From NCBI GenBank assembly GCA_907163375.1, contig CAJQUW010008619.1, positions 1 through 64,000 of the forward strand: a DNA stretch of 64,000 bases, written 5' to 3'. The number at the start of each line of letters is the position of its first letter. Within the stretch, counting starts at the first letter, position 1. Positions 1-11,181 of the stretch are shown in pieces. A program made the position numbers and the translations under genes. The notes below the pieces were generated by a model. The model had not been told where the DNA came from, did not search any database, and saw only the letters and a program-made list of their open reading frames with translations. Source of the DNA: Prostheceraeus crozeri. Its lineage: Eukaryota; Platyhelminthes; Polycladida; Euryleptidae.

Positions 1-93
1 TTAAATAGCAGCACCTCAAACACTGTTCTTAATTAAGTGGAGTTCCTTAATAAGGGACTTAGTAGAAACTGTGTTTGAGGTGTTGCTATTTAA
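1..93. repeat. TTAA-flanked short palindrome (MITE-like)
   Basis: Bases 1-23 and 71-93 are inverted copies of each other with one mismatch, and both outer ends are TTAA. If TTAA is the target duplication, the element is only 85 bp with 19-bp inverted ends beginning ATAGCA. TTAA duplication is a piggyBac trait, but the ends lack the usual CCC start. The left edge is the window edge, so a larger structure cannot be excluded. Confidence 0.5.
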
Positions 94-138
94 AGTTAAT
101 TTGTACTTCTTGCCCTCCATTTATGCGCGTTCGTGGAC

Positions 139-217
139 CGTGAGCAAGTCGGACGGTGAGCGAAACGTTGGTCTGTGTTTCTTTTCTTTTATAAAATCAC
201 CTTTTATCGGCAATAAA
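139..217 (+). other. Retroelement-end motif, CTGANGA...GAAA...AATAAA type (degenerate)
   Basis: The order is TGAGCA, a short GC-rich stretch, GAAACGTTGG and, 45 bases on, AATAAA. This is the weakest of four dispersed copies of the same arrangement. Similar motifs with hammerhead-like cores are known from Penelope-like element ends. No reverse transcriptase sequence lies next to it. Confidence 0.3.
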
Positions 218-1099
218 GCTTGGGGATGAGACTACCACAGTTGTGTTTTCCGGAAAAAATTTATGTAATGCTAGAAACTTTGGAAATATGTAAAATAGTT
301 GACAATTAACCCAATACATAAACAGTGCAAATAGCTTCAGAACGAAAAAATTGCGTCAGCGACCAATGACATCGTGATAAGTATTCAGATGTATTTAAAG
401 GTTCTGAGTAGCGCAACAGATCGTTCAATGGAATTGTGAGACGAACAGGCAAACCGATGGTCCGGAACGTATCTAACAACTTCCACGTTTCTTCATTAAT
501 CGATCCTTATTTACTGGTAAGACGATGCGGAATTGCTGAAATTTTTTTTTTATAATCACAATATGATGTTAATTGTGTCATGCATGTATATCACCTATCG
601 TTCCGGACTTCTTAATAAGTAGACTTAATAATTATGCAGTCGAATGCTGGTCGTGTCGTTATTAATTTTGAATAATACATATTCCGATATGCTCTGATAT
701 GCCGTTTTTATCAAAACCTTAACACTTTTCATTGGTAAAGTATGATGGTTCATATCTTTTACAGATGAAATCATGACTTGTTAAAATATATTAAATATGA
801 ATGAAAATGTCCCTCTCCTTCCAGACAGTGTTCTCGTATTTCAGTGTCATTACTTAATCTCACCTCCACTTTATTGTCATTCTGTAAATTTCTCAATCGC
901 CTTGTCATCAGTCATCTCATTCATTCTCCTTTGTATACATGTACGTGTTTTTCAATTGAAAAAATAAACGTTCTGATATTCTGATATAAAAATCTTACCA
1001 AGTGGGGATCATACAGTAATGCAAAACAGAAAAATTACGCACGATATTGACAACAATGAAATTAAATAAACGATAGATCAAATTGCCATGCAAAAGATG
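218..1099. other. Unassigned AT-rich DNA
   Basis: No reading frame of note, repeat or RNA gene was recognised. It follows directly on the AATAAA of the preceding motif and has a T run near 541-550. Confidence 0.6.
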
Positions 1100-1173
1100 T
1101 GCGGCTGGTAGGATTCGAACCAACGACCAAGGTTAACTAGACCTGTGCTCTTACCAACTGAGCTACGAGCCAC
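1100..1173 (-). tRNA. tRNA-like sequence (Thr AGT-like), probable pseudogene
   Basis: On the minus strand the sequence folds as a cloverleaf. It has a perfect 4-bp D stem (GCTC/GAGC), a T loop TTCGAAT with one T-stem mismatch, and an acceptor stem with a G-T pair and one mismatch. The anticodon loop reads CTAGTTA, giving AGT (Thr) in the usual register, but position 37 is T where a purine is expected, and the anticodon stem has one mismatch. These faults suggest a pseudogene or SINE head rather than a working gene. No oligo-T terminator follows closely. Confidence 0.5.
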
Positions 1174-3256
1174 TTACGCGACTGTGTCAATTGGCAGGAT
1201 CAAACCCTCACCACCACACATCAGTTATCAAGGCAATTATAATCAACGGCAGATTTTCACTGAAATTCTTCGGCCATGTCACTATTCATGGAGGTCTTCT
1301 ACTTGAAACTTGGAAGATAGAGTCATTTGGAAATGGTGAAAATCCCACGTCCGAACCCCCATAATTGAAGATGTACTACAACAGCGTTTATTAAAACGGA
1401 ATAGATCATATGGAAACACGGATTCTCGCGTTTCACGATACTTGCATGTAAAGTGGGTGTCGTCATAATGAAGGAAAAATGAATGATTTATGTTTGAACG
1501 TTCGGTTATTTCTAATTTACTATGATTTTATAAATGATGAAGTTTGAGACCAGACAGAGTTGGAAGCGGGTCACCGATTTCGGCTGACGCGGCCTCAAAT
1601 AGGCTTAAAATGATAAATTGATCTTTACCGCTATTAAGTTTTTCGAAATTCATTCCGTAGCATATACTCGCATATCTCGAGGCTTTTCTGACAGCGATTG
1701 TGCTTTGTGATTACGGACTCACGTGATCTCAGCACGTTGGAACGACACTTCCAACTTTTAACGCTGTTAACATTATTCGACCTCAGCGAGCAACAATGCA
1801 ACCAGAATCAGTAGAAACGTTGTGTGTCGCGTTGGAATACCATGAAAGCTCTCATTCTCTCCTCTCTCTCTCTCTCTCTCTCACTTAGATTATTTTCAAT
1901 TTGATGTGTATATGCTTACTAAGACATAGTGATGGATCTCAGATTTATTTACATAGTACAATTTGTACATATTGTTTCTAGCTTTTAACCATCATTGATT
2001 TCCAAATTCAGAGAAACTGATCAATAATACCGGTACTGATTGTTATATCTTTTGTCATGAACAGATATGGCTACAGTTTGTACACTGCATGTTGTAGATT
2101 GTTGTTGTAATTGATTTATCTGATCGATTGCTACATTGATGATACAACACGTTTGATTATTCGTTTACATGTAGGCCTATACAATTAAACCTTCAGAGTA
2201 ATTAATTTATTTTTATATAGCATATTAAAACCTACATTGTATATAACTGTTATTACAGATTTCATAATTAAAATGGCTACAATATCGATATTTCGATACA
2301 TTTTCCTTTTTGATACCGATAGGCTGACTAAGGTAAGTATTGACGGGTGATTGCTGCTCGGATTCATTTCATAATATAAGCGGACTGACTCAAAGACTGA
2401 ACTGACCATCTTAATTAAAGGAAGCCTCATGCCTACTGGGACTATATAGCCTCTAGGCAGACCTTTAGAATATTAGGACCAACTCTTCTAAGAATACTAG
2501 CGTACTAGAACATAAGTTTATACTACTAGCCTTTAGGCTTCCTAGGCCAATTACGCCAACATCTTTAACACCGGGCAAAGATGCTCATGGTTACAACTTT
2601 CCGTGAATTATAGGTACGCTGCAACTTGAAACGTTGGAAGCTTATCTATCGGCATTACTCGCACATCTATAGGCTAAAATTTGCGCTACATTAAGACCTG
2701 CAATGTAACGGTATAAGACACTGGTACTCTCGGTACATTTTAGAAAACGGGTCATGGGTCATCGGGTCGGCGGGTCACTGAGAGTGACCCGTTTCCAGCT
2801 CTGAAGCCAGAAACAGGGTGTCTATAATTGTCATAATCACAAGAGATGAAATTTTCAATTATGTCGTTCCTTTGTAGGAATATATTTGGCCTGATGTGTA
2901 AGTTATATTGTAACGCCAATGCTTCGTGCCACAGACAATTCATATCGGTCCCTTGCAATGTCTGTGGTGAGGAGATTCGAACAACAGAGAGTCATTATTG
3001 AAATGTTCACTTAAATTTTGAACATGACAATAATGAGTAATCATTGAGTAATCAATGAGTAATTTTGAACATGACAACATGACACATCATGAAAACCACA
3101 ATTTTATTTCTATTCAATCTTCCAACTTGATCTCCCAACTTCAATTTTTAGAACTATTCCTTTATTTTCCACATTTTATTCAAAGAACTGCTTTCACAGT
3201 CAACTACAACAAGATTTCCTGAAATTTCCGTTGAATATTGAATGTGATAGACGAAG
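1174..3256. other. Unassigned DNA with a (TC)n microsatellite
   Basis: No gene was recognised. A TC dinucleotide run lies at 1861-1883. At 2748-2791 the word GGGTC recurs and ends in an 8-bp hairpin (CGGGTCAC/GTGACCCG, 5-nt loop), which resembles the GC-rich ends of some DNA transposons, but no partner end was found. Confidence 0.55.
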
Positions 3257-3700
3257 TTAATCGATATTGACGAATCCCACCCACTCCTTCAACTCACAGA
3301 CAGATTCTCCATCTCCTCCTTCCCATTGGGCGTGGTGCCAGCCAGACAGCGCGAGTAAGCCTGTTTTGCACTTGAAAGCATCTCTCTCTCCCTGCTTTCC
3401 CATCCTCCTTCCTTCTCCAAAAAGCACGTGATGTTCTGTGACGTCCTCGAATGTGGTAGCAGGACAGATCTCCCCAGTCTGTCTCTCTCTCTCTCTCTCT
3501 TCATTCTCATCCCATGCGCGCCTACACCACTTTCCCACGCCCAATTCTGTCGTCAATTCATGGTCTACGTTAACGAAACAACACAAGGTAACACTGACGC
3601 GGTTGGATTGAGACAAACAATCGTCTCACAGATCAAATGCAGAGTTGTCGACGTGAACTCACGGAAACCAAATAAAAATCGATTAAAATTTGTTAACTGT
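3257..3700. promoter_or_regulatory. CpG- and GC-richer patch with E-box and CRE-like words (possible promoter)
   Basis: This stretch is clearly richer in GC than its surroundings. It contains CACGTG (near 3425), TGACGTCC (near 3438, CRE-like) and a TC dinucleotide run at 3482-3501. Open frames of 119 codons (minus) and 91 codons (plus) cross it, but their composition follows the TC run and neither matches a known family. The promoter call is inference from composition alone. Confidence 0.2.
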
Positions 3701-3963
3701 TAATCACAAACCACTTCAACAGAATCAAATAAGTACAACGTAGAAAGATGGTGTGATAGTTCACTTCTCCATGAATCAAACTAATCGCATATGGAACCAT
3801 GAAAAGAATTCTATGAAAAGCTTGCTTTTTGTTGAGGATCTGCAATTGCGATTAATATGAAGACTTCACTAGTTCTACCTCATAAAGAAGCAGGTCAAAG
3901 CACTCCATGGTCTGTGATTTAAGTCAATTGAGGACATTAAATAACTATGACGGGTGGCATTAC

Positions 3964-4331
3964 GGTTCGCCTAACGATTTTCTTTAGTCTATGAGATTTC
4001 TTACTTCGCTTAAAATACCGGTACAATAGTAATTCACACGTATGACATACATAATTGCATGGATATGATTCATTGGATGGATTGGTTATACTGTTGAAAT
4101 TTTGATGACACAAGATTTCTTGATACATTGTGTAATGATATCGGTAAAGTAAGTAAAATAAGTAAATTGATACATCCATAGCAAGTTGATATCCCAAAGA
4201 AAATGGAATTCTTTGAAAGTAGGGATGCAAGCAAGAATGATAAATCTAATGTCAGATGGAAAGAACTGATTTTGATGATTTAGTAACTTTGGTTTATTTA
4301 GGCGAAACGATGCTCCTCCGTTAGGCGAACC
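3964..4331. repeat. Possible short MITE with 13-bp inverted ends
   Basis: GGTTCGCCTAACG at 3964-3976 is matched exactly by its reverse complement at 4319-4331. Two more TTAGGCGAA words lie at about 4298 and 4389. No target duplication is visible, so the boundaries are tentative. Confidence 0.35.
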
Positions 4332-4430
4332 AGGGCCTTTTGCTCTCTCTCTAACCCCCATAGCGCAGCACTAATTTAGGACAGAGATTAGGCGAAACGT
4401 AACGTAGCCCTATGACGGCACTCTTCTCTT

Positions 4431-4568
4431 CACAGAAATAGGATGTCCATGTTGTCTAGAGGGAATTTGAGTTAACTATGGTGGTGGTGCCGATTCTCCG
4501 TCTGGAGAAGTCGGATATGCATGCCGCCTAGAGAGTACATGAGATAAATGGCGTCACTCTCCTCTCCA
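4431..4568 (+). repeat. Degenerate tandem repeat, left part (split by a LINE)
   Basis: Two units of about 65-75 bp share the core GGATATCCATGTTGTCTAGA with substitutions. The second ends in TCACTCTCCTCTCCAT exactly where the LINE fragment begins. The same two unit types resume after the LINE at 5131. Confidence 0.7.
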
Positions 4569-5035
4569 TGGGGGTTTATTTCACTCATGACCTTAAATGG
4601 ACTAGACAATCTCATGAATTGTATAAGAAATGTTGTCGAGCCATGTCTGTGGTCAGACGTCTGAAATATAATGGCAATCATGGATCTGTTGTGTGGAAAG
4701 CATATGTTGGTCTGGTTTACTGCCACTTGGTGTTTTGCTGGCCTGTGATATGTGATATGAACAAGTGTGATTTTCAAAAATTTGTTCAGTTAGATCGTGT
4801 GGCCATGAGGTGGGCACAGCCTTACCATTTTCCCAGCTTAGAGTGTAGACTTGATAAATGCAGTATCAAACTTGCCAGGAAAATTGCATGTGAGTCAAGA
4901 AACCATCCTTTGGCGGATTTTTTTCAGATCCGCGATAATACCTGTAATGTCAGAAAGTCAAGAGTTTTGCGTCCTTTTGATAGGCGCCTTGTTATGTACA
5001 ACAAATCATTTGCAAAATTTTCATCACACACTTGA
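4568..5035 (+). pseudogene. Non-LTR reverse transcriptase, C-terminal fragment
   Basis: The open frame of 155 codons starts with GVYFTHDLKW, the conserved start of the post-RT thumb/connection region in CR1- and Jockey-like LINEs, and continues with a KAYVGLVYCHLVFCWPV segment matching the usual "Y..LV...L.Y..PVW" pattern. The palm domain with the catalytic aspartates is absent, so the piece has no activity of its own. The methionine at 4568 lies at the insertion junction and is not a genuine start. Its stop is followed by about 70 bp of 3' UTR and the TATC tail. The family (CR1, L2 or relative) is inferred from motif style. The frame is unbroken, suggesting a fairly young insertion. Confidence 0.7.
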
Positions 5036-5130
5036 CTGCAATTACGTGAATGTTCAGTTTTGTCATATGTCAATACCGCTCTTTTGTATTGATCAATAAA
5101 GTATTATCTATCTATCTATCTATCTATGTA
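4569..5130 (+). mobile_element. CR1/L2-like LINE, 3' end only
   Basis: The insert holds the C-terminal end of a non-LTR reverse transcriptase, a short 3' UTR with CAATAAAG, and a tail of TATC repeats (about 5106-5130). Short tandem repeats in place of poly(A) are usual for CR1/L2-type LINEs. The copy is 5'-truncated and sits inside a tandem repeat, whose CTCTCCAT...AGAGG junction is recovered if the LINE is removed. Confidence 0.75.
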
Positions 5131-5310
5131 TCTATAGAGGTAGGATATCCATGTAATCTAGAGAGTACATGAGGTAATTATGGCGTCACTCTCCTCTCCA
5201 TAGAGGCAGGATATCCATGTTGTCTATAGGGGACATGAGTTAACTATTGTGCTGGTTGGTGGACCTTCTCTGTCTATAGAATTCGGATATCCATGTTGTC
5301 TAGAGAGGAC
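5131..5310 (+). repeat. Degenerate tandem repeat, right part
   Basis: Two full units and one partial unit continue the array interrupted at 4568. Each begins near ATAGAGGYAGGATATCCATG. One unit type carries GAGTTAACTAT and the other carries GGCGTCACTCTCC, matching the two left-hand units. Confidence 0.7.
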
Positions 5311-5769
5311 TTCTGGATATAGTTATAGGATACCTATGCGAAAGTAAACTTTTCGGCTGGATTGTTTACATTCTGAAGAAACTGTTGAAATTTGGTTATT
5401 TGGTTAAAACATCGCAGATTTAGAATTCAGATAAGGGCGAGTCCCAATTCTTTTTCAACTTCATTCAATTCAAAAATGAAGTCAAAAATCCTGTGGGTAT
5501 CCGAATTGCAGAGAACATTATGCAACGCATTGATCAGGTGATGACTGGCTGAATGGATGTTTAAACTGACTTTTTCAATCGATTTGAAGCCGGTCAGTGT
5601 TCTTTTTCCAGCCAAAGAGTTCGGTAGGCTGCACAATAAATTTTACTTTCACTTCGCTAGATTTTCCAGAAAAACGTAGGTTAAATGACATCTTTCAATA
5701 GTAAAAAAATGAATACAATTCCCCAGTTACATAGTTGACCGGTCGTCGGGAGATCAATTTGTCATCACA
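5311..5769. other. Unassigned DNA
   Basis: A 69-codon minus-strand frame at 5427-5636 matches nothing recognisable. AATTCCCCAGTT at 5717-5728 is nearly repeated at 5979-5990, on the far side of the next palindrome. Confidence 0.5.
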
Positions 5770-5973
5770 AGATAGAAAAAAATCCCAAAGTTTTGGTCGA
5801 TACTTTCTTAAGTTAAAAAGGAAAAGTGAAAAATCTGACGGGCCTTCGGCGCACAGCGCCTTCAGATCATCGACCGTTTGAAGGCGCTGTGGGCCGAAGG
5901 CCCGTCAGACTTTTCACTTTTCCTTTTTAACTTAAGAAAGCATCGACGAAAACTTTGGGGAGTTTTCTCTACC
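5770..5973. repeat. Foldback palindrome with about 95-bp arms
   Basis: The left arm (about 5770-5865) and right arm (about 5878-5973) are inverted copies with roughly 90% identity by eye, around a loop of about 12 nt. The inner part is GC-rich (ACGGGCCTTCGGC) and the outer part AT-rich. Near-identical 12-bp direct repeats at 5717-5728 and 5979-5990 could be an old target duplication of a larger element, but the left one is 40 bp away. Confidence 0.85.
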
Positions 5974-5990
5974 TTCTGAATTCCCCGGTT

Positions 5991-7782
5991 GATTGATTTT
6001 CAGTGAATTTAACTGAAGTTGCAGCTATTATATCAGACTGTATGTTTTTTGAACAAGTTACGTACTATTCTATCTTCCTTGTTTAGTATTCATACAATAT
6101 TTATTTCACCATCGTCTCCACCTTTATGTTTTTGTTTTATCACGAGTTATTATTGATATCGAATCATGCGGAAAAACTCATTCCATTTGATCACTCATTT
6201 CCTTAAATACACGGAATCAGATGAAGTACATCTAGAAGTGAAACTATTTTTGGAGCATTAAAGTACAAGAAGATAAATTCATTAGCATCCTGAATTTATT
6301 TATATCCTTCTATTTTGACGATAGAACTACATGAGAAATAAGTACCGCATATGGAGGCAGCTGGTAGTTGACCAAACGACGGTAGATCATGTTCATACTG
6401 ATAATCAAAGGCACGAAGATAACTCTCTTTTATCTTAAAGTCGAATTTCTTTAGATTTGATAAGTACAAAGACTGAGGCAGATGGATTGAGGAGTTATTC
6501 GAAATAGAGAATCGACATTAGAAGAACCGATCTCTATGATAAAGGCATTGATCGCACGAGTGCTGCAAATTTGATGATTCAAATATTAGAATTCCTGACT
6601 AGCCGAAAATTAGGCTCGATGTCTTGGACAAATTATTTCCAATCTAAAATTAATTCCGACTTTTGCACGTTCAATGGAATTTAATGTATTTTATGTAATT
6701 TCATCGGTGAATAAAAGAAATCCGATAAAGTACTTAGACTTAAACAAATATATTTGTTGCACTTAAGTACAATGAGATGAATTCTAAGATGTCCTTGAAT
6801 TTGTTTACATATTCCAACTGCAAGATAAAGTCATCATGACTGGAAGAAGATTCTCTGACCTACGCGACTGATCTGAACGGAAGATGAACTTCTCTAGATA
6901 GTCAAGGAAACACGACTGGGCATTATGCATCGCAAGGAATGCAATGACTCTCCGAGGGTGGTATTTCAGTGAATGAAAAGGGCTCCGTACAAACAATTTG
7001 CATTTTTGGATGTAATATTCGGCTGGTTTATTTGCTAAAGTTCGTATACCTGAGCAAGGCTAGGACAAAACAGAATATCAAAAGTTCATCTCTATAACTT
7101 AGTTACTGTTGGTTAAAAAGTTCAAATATTGTTTTTGTTCAATGTTTACACGTGTAAATAAAATGTAAAACTGAAAGATACCCTAGTTAGACGGTCTCCA
7201 AGAGTAGTAGCTAATCGGCTCAAAATAAAGCGATTTAATCCAAAAATGATAATTAACATTCGACGCCAGTTGGTTGTATCAACCATGAAATACCTGATTA
7301 CATTAATACGACCACTTTATCCTACCAGACGTGCTATAAATTGCTAAAATTCGCTATAAATAGACATTTCTATATAAGCCTGCCAATCATAATCTCATCC
7401 GATTTTGTGATTGGACTTGTCAGCTCCTGTCAAGTGCTTCAAAGACGCATTGAACTTTACCTGCAAACAACTTACATAAGAGCATCTTTGACTTGCTTTG
7501 GTAAAAGATATATATTATCAATTGACAAACATTTTCCAATGTATTTCTAAATACATATGAACACATGTAGCTTCAATCTGCAAATTAGAAGTCATTTATC
7601 AGGCTTCTGGTAGCCGCAGCTGTTCCTGCAACGTACTAATTTTTATAACAATTGGCAGTAATTTCTGCCATGTTTGAAAATTTTTGTATAGAATTCACAA
7701 TACAAAAAACGGCAAAGCATCAGCATATTTCAAGCTAGAGACGGTTAATATTTCTGTTGGCCAATCCTGGATGATGTTAATT
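5991..7782. other. Unassigned AT-rich DNA
   Basis: No gene, RNA or repeat was recognised. Short open frames (60-70 codons) have no family resemblance. Confidence 0.6.
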
Positions 7783-8345
7783 ATATGAAATATTGCCACT
7801 GGCTTTCTCAGGAATTATGAGCGAGACTTTTTACTTAACGTTTCGAGATTCTTTAACGAGAGTGACAAAATGTCATTTATTATGCATAGCAGTTAAACAA
7901 AATTTCAAAATGATGAACATGAGAATATAGACATAGAAAACTGCGATAAAGAAATATGCACAAAATCATCTATCATGGAATACAGTATGTACAAGGTTAA
8001 TCAAAGCAATCTAATCAAAGGGAAATGTATGGAAACCGTAAAAAAATCGACTACCAAATGATACATTACACAACACGGAAAGCAAACGGTTCTCAAGTAA
8101 GCTATAATAAAAAGGGTAGTAAAACTTCACCAACATATATAGTAAGTGGATGTGTAGCTTTGATTAACCTTGTATACACTGTATTCCATGATAGATGATC
8201 TTGTGCATATTTATAGATCGTAATTTTCTATTTCTATATTCTCATGTCAATAAATGATATTTGTCACTCTTTAAAGAATCTCGAAGCCTTAAGTAAAAAA
8301 TCTCGCTCTTAATTCCTGAGAAAGCCAGTGGCAATATTTTATATA
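7783..8345. repeat. Foldback element with 190-225-bp arms
   Basis: The left arm (7783-8007) and right arm (8157-8345) are inverted copies with small indels and roughly 85% identity, around a unique 149-bp spacer. The conserved parts include TTGCCACTGGCTTTCTCAGG and GGTTAATCAAAGC. ATATTTCAAGCT occurs directly at 7725-7736 and 8343-8354, but the left copy is about 46 bp outside the arm, so it is not a clear target duplication. There is no coding capacity. Confidence 0.8.
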
Positions 8346-9022
8346 TTTCAAGCTGACCGCTTTCAATTCATGACAAAGTTTTGAGGTTCACATTGAAACA
8401 AAGTGAATACAAATTCCTTAGTTATCACTAGAAGCTCAAAATCCTGACTTTCGGTGATGTTCAGACTAACAACATCACAAATTAGACGTTGTGGAACTGT
8501 GTAGTATCAGGCGACCCGACAACAAAGTTGTAACCGGTATACCATCACTGGACTGTTATTACAAACTGCACCACTCGTTCCTATAAGCTCGCTGTTCCAG
8601 TGAATGAAAAGTTAAGCGTCCCCCTAAAAATCCACTGTGCTGGAGCATAATTCTGAGGATGCTAAAGGAAGGCCCACCATGTGAATGTTGCTGCCAAGAT
8701 AATGCATGTCGAAGTGAAATATTCTAGCATGAAATGAAGAAAAGATAAACCCTTAAAGGCGAATTACGTTGAGCGGTATAAAATTGCCAACTCCGTTTGA
8801 CTTGAACCCCATCGCGCTCGGACCAGTTTTCTTTTGAATTTCCCTTTCAGCCCCACATGCATACCCCTCGTTTAATAAAACTCTCTTCATAGGCCCTAAT
8901 GTGATATTGTCAAAGAAATTTGTGCCATTTACGTGAAGCTACTCCCGAAATCATTCTTGTACGTAAGTGCTACTTGTCGACTAGGAGCTGTACTAACACC
9001 TGAAAGTATTCAAGCAGATCTA
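8346..9022. other. Unassigned DNA
   Basis: Nothing was recognised between the foldback element and the hAT element. Confidence 0.55.
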
Positions 9023-9030
9023 CAAGTAGG

Positions 9031-9727
9031 CAGGGATGCGGAGTCAGCGTCAGAGTCTTATCAAATGATTGATTTCCTATCAGATGGCCTATAACTAGAC
9101 CCGAAATATAATACAAGCAAATTACTTATCGCCGTGCATATGGCTGTCACTGTCTTGATGTCAACTTTCTCCGTCAAACAAAAGTACAGTGACAGCAGTG
9201 TATGCAAAGCTTGTAATAGTTGAGGGAATGAACCGTCATAGTGAAAAAAGGATTGTCTTTTTACTCGGTCATTTAGTAGAGAAGAAAAGCCAGGCCTTCC
9301 TAGCTTCGATCACACCTACACACTAAAGGTCATATCAGAGACAAAAATAAAATACTAGTTTGTTGAGAACATTGCCTCTTACCCTCACTTTAATCGTGTG
9401 ATGGCTCCTCTAAAGCGCATTTTAAAATCGAAAGTGTACTCATCGATCATCGAAATCTCACATTTTTTTGGAGAAGAATGGGGGATTTTCCTGCCTGATA
9501 GAGACTGGAGAAAAATCGTGTGAAGCACACATCAACAAGATGGGAGGAGGCGGGCCGCATGCATCCAACTTGAAGCGACATTTGACAAACTTTCATCGAA
9601 AATGATTGATAATTGATACAGCAAAGTTCAGGTAAGCCCATAATGATCTATGATGTAGGTTAGCAGTTTATTTTAAAAAAAACTAGGCTTTCTATACTTG
9701 TCAAAATGATAGGACTCCGCATCCCTG
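9031..9727 (+). mobile_element. Short hAT transposon with 15-bp terminal inverted repeats
   Basis: The termini are perfect inverted copies of CAGGGATGCGGAGTC (9031-9045 and 9713-9727), the CAGGG start typical of the hAT superfamily. Flanking 8-mers CAAGTAGG (9023-9030) and AAAGCAGG (9728-9735) agree at 6 of 8 bases, as expected for an aged 8-bp hAT duplication. The 697-bp interior holds a relic of a BED zinc-finger exon but no catalytic or dimerisation domain, so it is an internally deleted, non-autonomous derivative. Confidence 0.85.
9453..9605 (+). pseudogene. BED-type zinc-finger exon relic of a hAT transposase
   Basis: One forward frame from about 9453 to a stop at 9603 reads as a BED finger. 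It has an aromatic-rich lead (SHIFLEKNGG), then C-x2-H, a glycine-rich spacer and SNLKRHLTNFH, the family's signature with the H-x4-H pair. The second cysteine of the usual C-x2-C is replaced by histidine, so zinc binding would be impaired. BED fingers are the N-terminal DNA-binding domain of hAT transposases and often sit on their own exon. A donor-like CAG|GTAAGC lies 30 bp after the stop. Position inside CAGGGATGC inverted repeats supports a hAT origin. Confidence 0.65.
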
Positions 9728-9735
9728 AAAGCAGG

Positions 9736-10922
9736 TCATGCATGACAATTTATCTGAATTATTATCCACAGTATAATGTCATGTTCTGTTTGGTACAATC
9801 TTCAAGCATGTGTAAGTGCCAATGTAAGCTGTAACTATAAAAACTGTAGGTGTAGACTGCAAGCCAATTTATGCCAATTTAAAACAACCTTCCGCGTATT
9901 CTTATGCAGACGATAACCATGACCATTTAATTTTTTTAATTTCCTTTTTAGTCTTTAATTATTTCTGTTTTTTCAAAAATGCGAAAAATGAAAAACAGTT
10001 CTTCCAAACTATTCTCACTTGAAGCTGGGACATTCCCATAGCGAGTTCTACATATTGAACACAGCTCTAATAATTTAACATAGATTTAATATAATATAAG
10101 AGGGTAGGTGACACATTCCTACTGGCAGACAGAAAAAGGTCGCAACTTTTTGACTTTCCTGTGACAAATCAAGAGCCAAAATTAGTCGGATCTGCGTGGA
10201 ATGACCTTCCCCAATAGTCCGTCTTTTACTCAATTGGCTCTAAAATACTCTTTTACTCTTCTGATGTGTGACTGGACGCGCCCTTCATGGCCCATTTGAC
10301 ATGTCCTCATCTTTATATTGAATGATCATCTCCAAATGCTTGAAAGTCTTTAATCACTAAGCCTTGACAGGATCCAAGGCGTACCGGGAGGACCTCCTCG
10401 GGGGTCCGATCGATATCAGGACAGGGCAAGTCATCAAGAAGTGATCACTCAATTTGAACTTCATCCGGCTAAGAAATCCATGCTAAAACCGATCATCAGC
10501 AATGAATCAGGTCACAGAATTACATAGATAAATGGCCAAGATATCCACGAAATGAATCTTTGGCATAGATGTGTAACTTATCGGCGAATATCTATTTCAA
10601 TGTGTTAAACAACTTATGATAAACAGTTCCTTTTCATTCATTGTTAAAATCCATGTCAATCAGTATTTTTGTCCGCTGAATTTCAGTTAATAAGCAGGAC
10701 CAATATTAAATTGCAATGTTGATAAATACTGTGTTCACAAAAATGCCAAATATCAAATAATAAGTGTCCATGAGCTGAATGGAACCTTTTAATAGTAGCC
10801 GCAGCTAAGAACGACATTTTTTCACAGCAGCCGCGGCTGCCTTCCGAAGAAATGCTGCATTACTCGAAGACTTTGCCCACTTTCAAGTCTATCCTCGCCA
10901 GTTAATTTCAGCCAACGCATTC
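9736..10922. other. Unassigned DNA
   Basis: No gene was recognised. AGCAGCCGCGGCTGC near 10827 is a short GC-rich near-palindrome. Confidence 0.55.
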
Positions 10923-11181
10923 TTGAGTTTATCAGCTGCAGCTTCGACCACCTACACTACTCCATCATCAATCTCGTGCTGTAGTCATATCGAATTCTCC
11001 GTCCTCTCAAGGGGGAGAGGCGTCTCGCTTTCCCATGACAGACAGGGGGAGACTTCAAAACTTCGCCGACACCGAGAAAGGGTAGCGAAATTCAATGGCG
11101 ACAGCGAGCGTTAATGTGTCACGCGGAACCAGTCGGGTGGTTGGGAATGAGGAACTGGGTGTGGTTTTGGATGAGCTGTGA
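10923..11181 (+). promoter_or_regulatory. CpG-richer patch, possible 5' exon or promoter
   Basis: GC and CpG content rise here against an AT-rich background. An ATG in good context (ATTCAATGGCG, 11095) opens a 28-codon frame (MATASVNVSRGTSRVVGNEE...) ending at 11181. No clear splice donor interrupts it and no family is recognised, so this is a weak compositional call. Confidence 0.15.

Noticed and set aside
1100-1173. A functional tRNA-Thr gene
   Set aside because: Position 37 is a pyrimidine, three stems contain mismatches and no terminator follows; kept only as tRNA-like.
2748-2791. GGGTC repeats as telomere-like sequence or transposon end
   Set aside because: Too short and irregular, with no partner inverted copy found.
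3257-3616. 119-codon minus-strand frame
   Set aside because: Much of it translates a TC dinucleotide run and GC-rich DNA (ERERERQ), with no domain, and overlapping frames on both strands are equally open.
3964-4331. A confident transposon call for the GGTTCGCCTAACG pair
   Set aside because: Only 13 bp of inverted match and no target duplication; left as a low-confidence repeat.
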